The notes beneath the pieces were generated by a model. It saw only the letters and a list, made by a program, of their open reading frames with translations, had not been told where the DNA came from and searched no databases. DNA of 64,000 nucleotides from Marinomonas algicola (GTDB lineage Bacteria > Pseudomonadota > Gammaproteobacteria > Pseudomonadales > Marinomonadaceae), in contig NZ_CP061941.1 in NCBI RefSeq assembly GCF_014805825.1, positions 3,038,001 to 3,102,000 of the forward strand, given 5' to 3'. Position numbers and translations under genes: made by a program. Shown here piece by piece: positions 8,452-16,345 of the stretch (positions within the stretch are counted from its first letter, which is position 1; every line of letters begins with the position of its first letter).

Positions 8452-8664
8452 TTAAACGATGGTTACGTTTTCAGCTTGTGGGCCTTTTTGGCCATCAGTT
8501 ACTTCAAAGCTCACAGCTTGGCCTTCTTGTAGAGTACGACGACCCGTGCCATTTATCGCGCGAAAATGAACAAAGACATCCGCTCCACCATCACGTTCAA
8601 TAAAACCAAATCCTTTTTCATCGTTAAACCATTTAACAATACCTGTTACTAATTCACCAGACAT
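8452..8664 (-). CDS. Cold-shock domain protein (CspA family)
   Basis: A 70-residue single OB-fold nucleic-acid-binding protein. Both RNA-binding motifs are present: KGFGFI at 18-23 (RNP1) and VFVHF at 30-34 (RNP2). It differs from the second copy at 18060-18269 at many positions, for example RDGGADVFVHFRAINGTGRRTLQEGQ, so the two are not recent duplicates. Such proteins melt RNA structure and may be cold-induced or constitutive; the sequence does not show which. It is monocistronic, with its own terminator. Confidence 0.95.
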   Translation of the reverse strand: MSGELVTGIVKWFNDEKGFGFIERDGGADVFVHFRAINGTGRRTLQEGQAVSFEVTDGQKGPQAENVTIV

Positions 8665-9053
8665 ACAAACCTCATTACTTATTAAGCTGCCCTTTATTGG
8701 GTCAGTCTATTTACAACCTCTGAATTTATCATTCAAGAGGCATCCTTTTTCATGGTTATCTCAAACAGAACGACCCTTTGGTGCTCTCAAAATAAAAATA
8801 AACCACCCCTTGATAATATGATGTCCAAATTCAAATGGGAAGAACTGCAATAAAACTTCACGAAAAATTAATAAGAAGATACGTCTAGAGAATCACACAA
8901 AAAAACAAAATGCACCAATTTAATACAAATAGGCCCAGTTTTTGCATTGTAATGGATCAATAAATATAAAAGCACCCGCGAATATATTTTATGCACCACA
9001 TAAAAACAACAACTCAAAAAAACGCACCATATAAGAACAGAGAGGACCCCCTA
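8665..9053. other. 389-bp divergent intergenic region (csp / amt)
   Basis: This is AT-rich. The part next to csp would hold its promoter and leader; I recognise no clear cold-shock leader element. The part next to amt holds the sigma-54 promoter at 8932-8945 and possible NtrC half-sites (TGCACCA at 8911-8917; TTGGTGC at 8779-8785). No gene is seen. Confidence 0.6.
8932..8945 (+). promoter_or_regulatory. Sigma-54 promoter upstream of amt
   Basis: GGCCCAGTTTTTGC has the invariant GG (8932-8933) and GC (8944-8945) separated by exactly 10 bases, the -24/-12 signature of RpoN promoters. It ends about 110 bp before the GTG start. Ammonium transporter genes are classic NtrC/RpoN targets, which supports the call. 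Confidence 0.7.
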
Positions 9054-10265
9054 GTGGATCAAATTAATAATGCTGTAGAAACGCTTGTATCAAGTTCCAA
9101 TACATTATTTATTCTTTTAGGCGCGATAATGGTATTTGCGATGCATGCCGGATTCGCATTCCTAGAAGTTGGGACAGTGAGACAAAAGAATCAAGTAAAT
9201 GCACTGGTTAAAATCATGACTGACTTTGCTGTCTCAGCTCTAGTCTACTTTTTCATCGGCTACCAAATTGCCTATGGGAGCCATTTTTTTTCAAGTGCAA
9301 CAGAACTCTCTCAAAATAATGGTTATGAACTCGTCAAATTTTTCTTTTTAATGACATTTGCGGCCGCTATTCCAGCCATTATATCGGGAGGAGTCGCGGA
9401 ACGCGCACGCTTTTATCCCATGCTTATTTCCGCCGCCATTATAGTAGGCCTTGTTTACCCTTTATTCGAAGGCATGATTTGGAACGGGAACTACGGCTTT
9501 CAATCTTGGCTAGAAACGCAATTCGGCGCAGGATTTCATGATTTTGCGGGCTCCGTTGTCGTGCATGGTGTAGGAGGATGGGTCGCTTTAGCTGCCACCT
9601 TACTTTTAGGACCTCGAACAGGACGTTATCGAAATGGTAAAGTTGTCGCATTTGCACCGTCCAACATCCCCTTTCTTGCACTTGGCGCATGGATTTTATG
9701 CATTGGCTGGTTTGGTTTTAACGTGATGTCGGCGCAAACTCTAGATGGTGTCAGCGGCCTGGTTGCGGTTAATTCATTAATGGCCATGGTTGGAGGCATT
9801 ATTGCGGCCATGGTATTTGGTAAAAATGACCCTGGCTTTATTCATAACGGTCCATTAGCGGGACTTGTCGCAATTTGCGCAGGCTCAGATATTCTTCATC
9901 CAATTGGCGCTCTTGTGACTGGCGCAATAGCTGGCGCACTTTTTACCTGGCTGTTTATCTTAATCCAACAAAAATTTTCTAACCTTGACGACGTATTAGG
10001 GGTTTGGCCGCTCCACGGTATTTGCGGTGCATGGGGCGGTATTGCAGCCGGTATTTTTGGAACAGAAGCAATGGGCGGACTTGGGGGCGTAAGCTTAGTC
10101 TCCCAAATCATTGGCACGGTAGCTGGGATCAGCATTGCCTTGATCGGGGGATTTCTTGTGTATAGCGTCACCAAAATGCTTAGTGGACTTAGGCTGTCTC
10201 AAGAAGACGAATTTAATGGTGCCGACTTAAGTTTGCATAAAATCAGCTCAACGAATAAAGACTAA
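9054..10265 (+). CDS. amt: Ammonium transporter Amt
   Basis: An inner-membrane ammonium channel of the Amt/MEP/Rh family with about eleven membrane helices. Conserved features are GFAFLEVGTVRQKN, the signature DFAGSVVVHGVGGW carrying the first pore histidine, and WPLHGICGAWGG with the second. I take the GTG at 9054 as start because AGAGGA lies seven bases upstream and the protein then begins MDQINNAVETLVSSSNTLF (403 residues). The in-frame ATG at 8991 would add 21 polar residues and has no ribosome site. There is no glnK beside it, unlike the common glnK-amtB pair. The sigma-54 promoter suggests nitrogen-limitation control. Confidence 0.95.
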   Translation: MDQINNAVETLVSSSNTLFILLGAIMVFAMHAGFAFLEVGTVRQKNQVNALVKIMTDFAVSALVYFFIGYQIAYGSHFFSSATELSQNNGYELVKFFFLMTFAAAIPAIISGGVAERARFYPMLISAAIIVGLVYPLFEGMIWNGNYGFQSWLETQFGAGFHDFAGSVVVHGVGGWVALAATLLLGPRTGRYRNGKVVAFAPSNIPFLALGAWILCIGWFGFNVMSAQTLDGVSGLVAVNSLMAMVGGIIAAMVFGKNDPGFIHNGPLAGLVAICAGSDILHPIGALVTGAIAGALFTWLFILIQQKFSNLDDVLGVWPLHGICGAWGGIAAGIFGTEAMGGLGGVSLVSQIIGTVAGISIALIGGFLVYSVTKMLSGLRLSQEDEFNGADLSLHKISSTNKD

Positions 10266-10297
10266 TCTTGTAAAACCAGTTATTACTGGTTCTTTAT

Positions 10298-10328
10298 AAC
10301 CCTAGCCAACCTAGCTAGGGTTTTTTTT
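10298..10328 (+). terminator. Terminator of amt
   Basis: AACCCTAGC (10298-10306) pairs perfectly with GCTAGGGTT (10314-10322) and is followed by six more T. It is a strong intrinsic terminator. Confidence 0.9.
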
Positions 10329-10356
10329 ATCCTTTATTATAGGTCCCTCACTACGA

Positions 10357-10379
10357 TGATAATAAGTCACCTATTATCA
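10357..10379. promoter_or_regulatory. Inverted repeat upstream of tapT
   Basis: TGATAATA (10357-10364) and TATTATCA (10372-10379) form a perfect 8-bp inverted repeat with a 7-nt centre. It lies 36 bp before the tapT ATG, where an operator would fit. The halves TGATAAT/ATTATCA equal Fur half-sites, but the spacing is wide. Confidence 0.3.
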
Positions 10380-10414
10380 GCCCAAGTTTTTATAACATTA
10401 AGCCTTATAATACG

Positions 10415-10894
10415 ATGCAAATTACCCTACTTACTCACTCTAGAGAGTTAGTCAAAACCACAGGCACTGGCCCAATTGTAAAAAAAGTCCTATCCGACAA
10501 ATGCCATATTATCGAATGGCAAAGAAAAATACCTGATAAGATATTTGCTTCTCTTGATCCCTTAAAAACAGCGCTTGTGTATCCGATAAAAGAGACGGCG
10601 AAGTGGCCAATATCAGAACTAACTGATGCACAATTACCTAACATTGAGCATTTTGTTATTTTAGATGGCACCTGGCAAGAAGCTCAAAAAATGTATCATA
10701 GAAGCCCTTATTTACATGGGCTACCGCATTACGCCATCCGCTCTCAACATCGCTCTGAGTATCAACTCAGAAGAAATCAAAAGTCCGTTGGCTTATGCAC
10801 AGCTGAGGTAGTTATTGAAATATTAAGAAGCAAAAAGTGTACTGAATTAGCAAGCCTACTTCACCAGCGATTTACGGCTTTCAATCAATTCTAG
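10415..10894 (+). CDS. tapT: DTW-domain protein, probable tRNA-uridine aminocarboxypropyltransferase
   Basis: A short (159-residue) member of the DTW family. E. coli TapT (YfiP) in this family makes acp3U47 in tRNA from S-adenosylmethionine. The DTW signature region reads ILDGTWQEAQKM, and downstream are HYAIRSQHRSEYQLRRNQ and STAEV-like (CTAEVVIEIL) segments. The protein starts directly at MQITLLTHSREL and lacks the cysteine-rich N-terminus of longer members, so it is a short-form homologue and its exact target base is inferred. No Shine-Dalgarno is evident before the ATG. Confidence 0.8.
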   Translation: MQITLLTHSRELVKTTGTGPIVKKVLSDKCHIIEWQRKIPDKIFASLDPLKTALVYPIKETAKWPISELTDAQLPNIEHFVILDGTWQEAQKMYHRSPYLHGLPHYAIRSQHRSEYQLRRNQKSVGLCTAEVVIEILRSKKCTELASLLHQRFTAFNQF

Positions 10895-10913
10895 GCCGCC
10901 ATACACCTTTATT

Positions 10914-11037
10914 AAAAAAAAGCACACTCAAGGTGCGCTAAAAAAGTCCCAGTATAGAAACCGATTAAGATCCTAAAATGGAACCTTGAATGATCATACT
11001 TTACAGTTAGGCCCTCCTAAACGTTAGAAGGGCCTAA
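10914..11037 (-). terminator. Two hairpins downstream of the porin gene
   Basis: TTAGGCCCT (11007-11015) pairs perfectly with AGGGCCTAA (11029-11037). Further along, AGCGCACC..GTGTGCT is followed on the minus strand by eight T (about 10914-10940), a good terminator for the porin transcript. Confidence 0.65.
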
Positions 11038-11068
11038 GAATAAAGTTAGGACAAAATAATTATTAAAG

Positions 11069-11116
11069 ATTTCTAGAAACCATAATTTCTAGAAACCATA
11101 ATCTCTAAAAACCGTA
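11069..11116 (-). repeat. 16-bp tandem triplication of the porin 3' end
   Basis: On the plus strand three 16-bp units lie head to tail: 11069-11084 and 11085-11100 are identical (ATTTCTAGAAACCATA), and 11101-11116 is a diverged copy. On the minus strand each encodes Tyr-Gly-Phe-stop. The first-read copy supplies the real porin C-terminus. Confidence 0.85.
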
Positions 11117-12034
11117 GTAAGCACCGACGGCTGTGAAATCAAGCTCATCTGCAGATTGCTGACCGGCTTCAACATACACATAAACATCTTCACCCAAGTT
11201 ATAGGTCGCACCCAGAGCGTACTCGTCATAATCTTCTGAGTTAGCAAGATCTAGCTCTACTTGTTGGAATGAGCCATACAAGCGACCTATGCCATATTCA
11301 TAGCTGGCACCAACACCCATACGCGTATCAACGTCTGTATTTTCTTCATACTTCGCTTTTAACGTCATTGCAGCATCCAGTTGATAGCTTGCTGATAGAC
11401 CGATGGTTTCTTTTGCATTGGGTGTGTTGTCTAGAGTGTCATAACCAAGGGCGAGCGTTAAAGCGTCTAGATTATATTTAACGACAGCCGTAAACGCTTC
11501 CCCTTCTTCAACCTGAGTTGATGACACCTCAGACTCAGCATCCCCCTTAACCTGAGCGGCAAGCTGAACTTCAAACCCGCCAAAAGATGGACTGAAATAC
11601 GCAAGAGTGTCACCTTCTGTCGTCGTTGCTGAACCACTGATGCCTGCGAATTCAAATTGGTCTAAGCCATCCTGTATAGCATTATTATAAATACTGTCAA
11701 AAGTACCGATTTGCACTTTACCAAAACCACCTTTGGCGCCGACATACGCCTGATCAAGATTTACATCTATATCACTGGTTTTTTCGTCGGCATCGGCTTC
11801 CAATTCATATTTGAAAAAACCCGTCAAACCTTGATTTAACTTAGTTTCGCCCTTGAACCCAAAAGTTGAACCATTATCTGTAATTTCACTCTCACTATCA
11901 CCACCAGCTACATCAGAATTATGGTATACAAGCTGTATATTACCGTAAGCATCTACGTAAGAATCATCTGCAGCTTGTGCAATTGATGTGAAAGCCGCAC
12001 TTGAAACAGCCATTGCGATTAAAGATCTTTTCAT
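11105..12034 (-). CDS. Gram-negative porin (general diffusion type)
   Basis: An outer membrane porin of 309 residues. The signal peptide MKRSLIAMAVSSAAFTSIAQA is followed by ADDSYVDAYGNIQLVY, a standard mature porin start, and GFGKVQIGTFDSIYNNA, the strand-rich region with the constriction loop. The C-terminus VGAYYGF ends in the aromatic beta-signal read by BamA. Acidic loops rich in Asp/Glu suit a marine organism. The last codons and stop are part of a 16-bp unit repeated twice more downstream. An inverted repeat ACCGAACGCATTCGGT (12081-12096) lies about 50 bp upstream of the ATG. The pore specificity cannot be told. Confidence 0.93.
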   Translation of the reverse strand: MKRSLIAMAVSSAAFTSIAQAADDSYVDAYGNIQLVYHNSDVAGGDSESEITDNGSTFGFKGETKLNQGLTGFFKYELEADADEKTSDIDVNLDQAYVGAKGGFGKVQIGTFDSIYNNAIQDGLDQFEFAGISGSATTTEGDTLAYFSPSFGGFEVQLAAQVKGDAESEVSSTQVEEGEAFTAVVKYNLDALTLALGYDTLDNTPNAKETIGLSASYQLDAAMTLKAKYEENTDVDTRMGVGASYEYGIGRLYGSFQQVELDLANSEDYDEYALGATYNLGEDVYVYVEAGQQSADELDFTAVGAYYGF

Positions 12035-12332
12035 CGGTTATTCCTTCTTAATTATTGCACTAAATCAGTCGAACGCTCAGACCGAACGCATTCGGTGAAA
12101 CCAATATAAGCCGAATTTTTTTGTAAACAATATGGTCCTAGGTAATTACTTTTTTGCTCAATATTTCATGCAGAATTAACCGAATATGGCATCAAGAAAG
12201 AACTTACATAATCATGACTAAAATTACACATTAAAATAAATACAGCAAAATCAACAACTTAAATATAATCTTATTTTTCTTTGCTTTAACTGAGATCCTG
12301 ATTAATACACTTATTCATATAAGTTAAAACTA

Positions 12333-12470
12333 ATGGAAATAACTCAAGAAGAAAAAGGCAAAAAAAAAGGATACGGAATCCTTGATTGGGGATCAAAAAT
12401 CAAAAAAACCAAAAGAAGTGTGCAAACGAGCCGATTTTACGAAAAAAATAGAGAGGCAATTAACAATTAG
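12333..12470 (+). CDS. Possible small lysine-rich protein (45 codons)
   Basis: An ATG-to-TAG frame of 45 codons lies in an otherwise empty AT-rich gap. The product starts MEITQEEKGKKKGYGILDWG and ends in EKNREAINN. It is highly basic, has no membrane segment and no signal peptide. No clear Shine-Dalgarno precedes the ATG. I do not recognise it. In AT-rich DNA such a frame can occur by chance, so it is listed as tentative. Confidence 0.25.
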   Translation: MEITQEEKGKKKGYGILDWGSKIKKTKRSVQTSRFYEKNREAINN

Positions 12471-12556
12471 AAAGTAAAAATAGTCATAAGAAATTCAGAA
12501 AATACACCTGATTCTTACCTTTTCTCTAAAATAAAAGAATTAATCGGGTAAAAACC

Positions 12557-12586
12557 AAGTGTTTTATGAAGGCTAATAAAGCACTT
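12557..12586 (-). terminator. Terminator of the FAH-family gene
   Basis: AAGTGTTTTAT (12557-12567) pairs with ATAAAGCACTT (12576-12586) with one G-T pair. On the minus strand GGTTTTTAC follows. Confidence 0.75.
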
Positions 12587-12587
12587 A

Positions 12588-13298
12588 CTAGAAAACGGTC
12601 AATTCAAATCGACCTAATCCCTCTATCGAAGCCTGCATGGTTTCACCCACTTTCACAGGGCCAACATTTTCAGGCGTACCCGTCATTATCAAATCCCCAG
12701 GATGCAACTCGAAGAGTCTGGATAAATGACTAATTACTTCCGCTATAGACCACGTTAAATTGGATAAATCACTTTTCTGTTTTAAAACGCCATCCACTCT
12801 CAACTCAATGGCCCCATGATCTAAAACGCCAACTTGCTGAATGGTTTTAATCGGTGTTAATGGGGCCGATAATTCAAATGATTTACCAACTTCCCAAGGA
12901 CGCCCTTTTTTCTTTGCTTGGGATTGAAGGTCCCTCCTTGTCATATCAAGACCAACAGAGTACCCAAAAACACAATCCATCGCATCAGTCTTTGAAATAT
13001 TGAACCCACCTTTAGAAAGAGCCACGACAAGCTCCACTTCGTATTCATAGCGACTGGTTTCAGCAGGGTATGGCACAGAACTAGAATCACTCGAAAAAGG
13101 TATCTCAAAAACGCTAGAAACATCCTTACAAAAGAAGAACGGAGGATCACGCTCTGGATCATCACCCATTTCCCTTGAATGTTCTGCGTAGTTTCGCCCA
13201 ACACAATAGATTCGATTTATTGGAAATTTTTGTTCACTTTCAAAAATGCTAAGAGAAACAGTCTCCTTAGGAGGAAAAACAAAGTGACGAAAGCTCAT
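12588..13298 (-). CDS. Fumarylacetoacetate hydrolase family protein (acylpyruvase-like)
   Basis: A 236-residue FAH-fold enzyme. This fold hydrolyses or decarboxylates 2-oxo-carboxylates using a divalent metal. The conserved features are IYCVGRNYAEHSREMG, DPPFFFCK, the metal-binding YEYEVELVVAL, FGYSVGLDMTRRDLQ, GKSFELSAPLTP and PGDLIMTGTPENVGPV. The length and GRNYAEH/TRRDLQ pattern fit the FAHD1/YcgM acylpyruvate hydrolase or oxaloacetate decarboxylase group. No aromatic degradation genes are nearby, so a housekeeping 2-oxoacid clean-up role is more likely than a catabolic one. Confidence 0.88.
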   Translation of the reverse strand: MSFRHFVFPPKETVSLSIFESEQKFPINRIYCVGRNYAEHSREMGDDPERDPPFFFCKDVSSVFEIPFSSDSSSVPYPAETSRYEYEVELVVALSKGGFNISKTDAMDCVFGYSVGLDMTRRDLQSQAKKKGRPWEVGKSFELSAPLTPIKTIQQVGVLDHGAIELRVDGVLKQKSDLSNLTWSIAEVISHLSRLFELHPGDLIMTGTPENVGPVKVGETMQASIEGLGRFELTVF

Positions 13299-13407
13299 AA
13301 ATACAAATACTCATTTTAATGCAAGTTTAAGACAGTAAATCATAGATAAAACAAATATCTATTGCTTTTTATTGATCCACATCATGATAGATAAGTAAAC
13401 CCTTACC

Positions 13408-16272
13408 ATGATTACTCTAAGTTATGGATACTGTGTATTTTCAAGAACGAGTTTACTTTACATGCTTCACAAGCTTGCGCGTAACTTACAATTCAAGCAA
13501 ATTTTAGCGTCTTTTGGCTTTGCTATATTTTCTTTATTGATCATTTTTTTCTATCTTTTATGGGAAGAGAAATACAATAGAGGGGTTGATTTTATTGAAT
13601 TCAAAGAAAATGCCATCTTAGAGCATGAGCGAAAGATTGTTCAAGAAATAAAAGATGTTATTGAAACAATCGCTTTTGAAAGTAACGAAAATCGAAACAA
13701 GCTTAAATATTTGATCAAAAGCGAAGTGTTAACAGCACACATCATCGCTACAAAGCTCTTTCATGAGTTACAAACGTTCCTTCCTGAGGAAAAAATCAAA
13801 CACACCATTATAGAAACACTCAGAAACATTCGATTTTTTGATGGCCGTGGGTATATTTTTATTGATGACTTACAAGGAACCAACCTCCTGATGCCTCCCT
13901 CTCCAGAGATTGAAGGCAAATCTATCTCTGATAAACAGGATGATTCGGGGAAATATATTGTTAAAGAGTTCCTTGAAATCGTCGCCTCAGAAAAGCAAGA
14001 AGGGTTCGCAACTTATCGATGGACAATCCCTCAATCAAATCAAGCATTACAGGAAAATAAGCTGTCTTTCGTTAAAAAATTCACCCCTTATGATTGGTTA
14101 ATAGGTTCAGGAGATTATATTACCCATGCAGAAAAAGACCTAAAACAGAATCTACTTAACCGCATTCAATCAAAAATCAACGACAACATTTTTTTTATTT
14201 CTATAAAAGACAATGCGGGGAAGAGTCTTACACCTCATGAAAGAACGCAAAGCAACACGCTGAGTAATTACTTCTTTTTACAAGATGAAAGCCATTCAAA
14301 GCACGATAGCAACTTCATTATAACTCAAACCATAAAAGAGCCTATTTGGGATTGGGAGATTAGTGGTGGCTATTACTCAGACCAATTCGATGACTATATA
14401 AATCAGCAATGGTTAGCTCAAACGATTAAACAAAATAAAAATTTCAATAACCTAATGCTAGGGCTATTAACTGTCAGTGCTTTTATCTTATTAAGCGCGC
14501 TATTTATGTCAATCTGGATAAATAAAACATTCAGAGCTTACAGAGAAGAACAAGAGAGCCAAAGAGAAATCCTATTACAAAATCAAACCGACCTTGAGCT
14601 TGACGCTCGTGTTTTTAACAGCACAAATGAAGGCATTATCATTACCGACAAGGATAACAGAATAATTAAATGCAACTCAGCGTTTACAGAAATTACAGGC
14701 TATGAAGAAACAGAAGTTAAGGGCAAAAGCCCTTCATTTTTAAGCTCTCAAAAAACCCCTAGACACACTTACCTATCCATGTGGGAAAGCCTAACAAAAA
14801 AAGGCCATTGGCAAGGTGAAGTAATCAACAAACATAAAACGGGTTTTTTATTCCCCGAGTGGCTATCGATCAATGTACATAAGGACAAAAACGGTGACGT
14901 TATCAGCTACATAGGAACCATTACAGATATTACGTCACGCAAACGTATTCAAGAAAAATTGGAACATTTAGCCCATTTCGACTCTCTCACAGACCTCCCA
15001 AACAGACGACAATTAAACGATTTTATAGAACAAAGCATTACCGATGAAGAAATCCCTTACTTTTACATACTCTTCATGGACCTTGATAACTTTAAGTTCA
15101 TTAATGACAGCTTAGGGCATGCAGTAGGTGATAAAGTACTACAAAAAACAGCCTCACGATTAGCCAACTTAACCAGCTCAACTAACTTAGCTTGTCGACT
15201 TGGTGGTGATGAATTTGTCGCCGTAATCAAAGACCCACTTATCACTCCAGACATCAAATTATTTGTTGAGAACTTAAAAAATAGAATTGGTGAACCTATC
15301 CATATTTTAGGGAATTCCTTAATTGTCACTCCCAGCATAGGCATTTCTCAGTACCCTAAAGATGGAGAGAGTCATGATATTTTACTAAAAAATGCCGATA
15401 CAGCGCTTTATTTAGCTAAAGATAATGGACGAAATCGCTATGAGTTCTTCACTTCATCATTAAGCAAAATGGCGGCCGAAAGAGTATCTCTTGAGCAGGA
15501 TTTAAGACAAGCAATACAACTTAACCAGTTCGAACTTTACTATCAACCTCAAATAGACCTCAACACAGGCGACCTAACAGGATGTGAAGCATTAATAAGA
15601 TGGCACCACCCTAAAAGAGGACGAGTGCCACCTGATGTATTTATACCCATTGCAGAAGAAACAGGATTAATTATTGTAATAGGGCATTGGGTTCTAGAAG
15701 AAGCGCTCAAGCAACTATCACACTGGGAAATAAAAAATGATGCCTTTAACATGGCAATCAATTTTTCAGCCAGACAGTTTGATGAAGATGTTCCCCAAAC
15801 GATCCATAGATTAATCAAAAAGTATCAACTAGACGCCAAAATGATTACCTTTGAAATAACTGAAAGCTTACTAATAAAACAACCCGCACAAGCGATTAAA
15901 ATGTTAACCGACATACGAAACCTAGGAATCAAAATTGCACTTGACGATTTCGGAACAGGGTTTTCAAGCCTCTCTTATCTAAAAAAATTCCCTTTAGATA
16001 AGTTAAAAATTGATCGCAGTTTCATCAAAGAAATGCATCATAATAAAGACGACATTGCTATAACTAAATCGATTGTTGCAACAGCAAAGCATTTTGACTT
16101 AACCACTATTGCGGAAGGCGTTGAAAACAAAGAACAGGAAGCACTTTTACAGGAGATTGGCTGTAACCATGTTCAGGGTTACTACTACTCCAAACCTGTC
16201 ACAGCCTTTGATATGCAACAAAAAATCAAACAAAACACGTCAGGTAAACATCAGCTCGTCTTTGGAGGTTGA
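13408..16272 (+). CDS. Membrane Cache-PAS-GGDEF-EAL cyclic di-GMP enzyme
   Basis: A 954-residue inner-membrane c-di-GMP protein. A membrane segment near 30-52 and a second near 348-372 bracket a periplasmic Cache domain (DGRGYIFIDDLQGTN, YDWLIGSGDYI). A PAS domain follows at about 390-510 (NSTNEGIIITDKDN, GKSPSFLSS). GGDEF motif: RLGGDEF at about 597-603; the inhibitory site is absent, because SSTN replaces RxxD. The EAL domain (CEALIRW near 726) has all usual catalytic positions: NFSARQF, FEITES, LDDFGTGFSS, KIDRSF, IAEGVEN and VQGYYYS. Both synthesis and hydrolysis are therefore possible. It is monocistronic. An alternative start at 13462 would remove 18 residues. Confidence 0.93.
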   Translation: MITLSYGYCVFSRTSLLYMLHKLARNLQFKQILASFGFAIFSLLIIFFYLLWEEKYNRGVDFIEFKENAILEHERKIVQEIKDVIETIAFESNENRNKLKYLIKSEVLTAHIIATKLFHELQTFLPEEKIKHTIIETLRNIRFFDGRGYIFIDDLQGTNLLMPPSPEIEGKSISDKQDDSGKYIVKEFLEIVASEKQEGFATYRWTIPQSNQALQENKLSFVKKFTPYDWLIGSGDYITHAEKDLKQNLLNRIQSKINDNIFFISIKDNAGKSLTPHERTQSNTLSNYFFLQDESHSKHDSNFIITQTIKEPIWDWEISGGYYSDQFDDYINQQWLAQTIKQNKNFNNLMLGLLTVSAFILLSALFMSIWINKTFRAYREEQESQREILLQNQTDLELDARVFNSTNEGIIITDKDNRIIKCNSAFTEITGYEETEVKGKSPSFLSSQKTPRHTYLSMWESLTKKGHWQGEVINKHKTGFLFPEWLSINVHKDKNGDVISYIGTITDITSRKRIQEKLEHLAHFDSLTDLPNRRQLNDFIEQSITDEEIPYFYILFMDLDNFKFINDSLGHAVGDKVLQKTASRLANLTSSTNLACRLGGDEFVAVIKDPLITPDIKLFVENLKNRIGEPIHILGNSLIVTPSIGISQYPKDGESHDILLKNADTALYLAKDNGRNRYEFFTSSLSKMAAERVSLEQDLRQAIQLNQFELYYQPQIDLNTGDLTGCEALIRWHHPKRGRVPPDVFIPIAEETGLIIVIGHWVLEEALKQLSHWEIKNDAFNMAINFSARQFDEDVPQTIHRLIKKYQLDAKMITFEITESLLIKQPAQAIKMLTDIRNLGIKIALDDFGTGFSSLSYLKKFPLDKLKIDRSFIKEMHHNKDDIAITKSIVATAKHFDLTTIAEGVENKEQEALLQEIGCNHVQGYYYSKPVTAFDMQQKIKQNTSGKHQLVFGG

Positions 16273-16345
16273 CAAATACACTTGAGATCAGCTTCGAAGC
16301 GGATCGATCATTCTCGATTGCGTCTTCATGTTTATTAATACGTAT

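Larger units (their letters stand above)
12035..12587. other. 553-bp intergenic region porin / FAH-family gene
   Basis: This is strongly AT-rich. The first 100 bp is the porin upstream region, with the perfect inverted repeat ACCGAA-CGCA-TTCGGT at 12081-12096. Positions 12333-12470 hold a small lysine-rich ORF. Positions 12557-12586 hold the terminator of the downstream minus-strand gene. Confidence 0.6.

Noticed and set aside
16286..16305. Palindrome GATCAGCTTCGAAGCGGATC between convergent genes
   Set aside because: It has one mismatched pair and no T-run, lies after two gene ends and shows no sign of being a terminator or operator, so no function is claimed.
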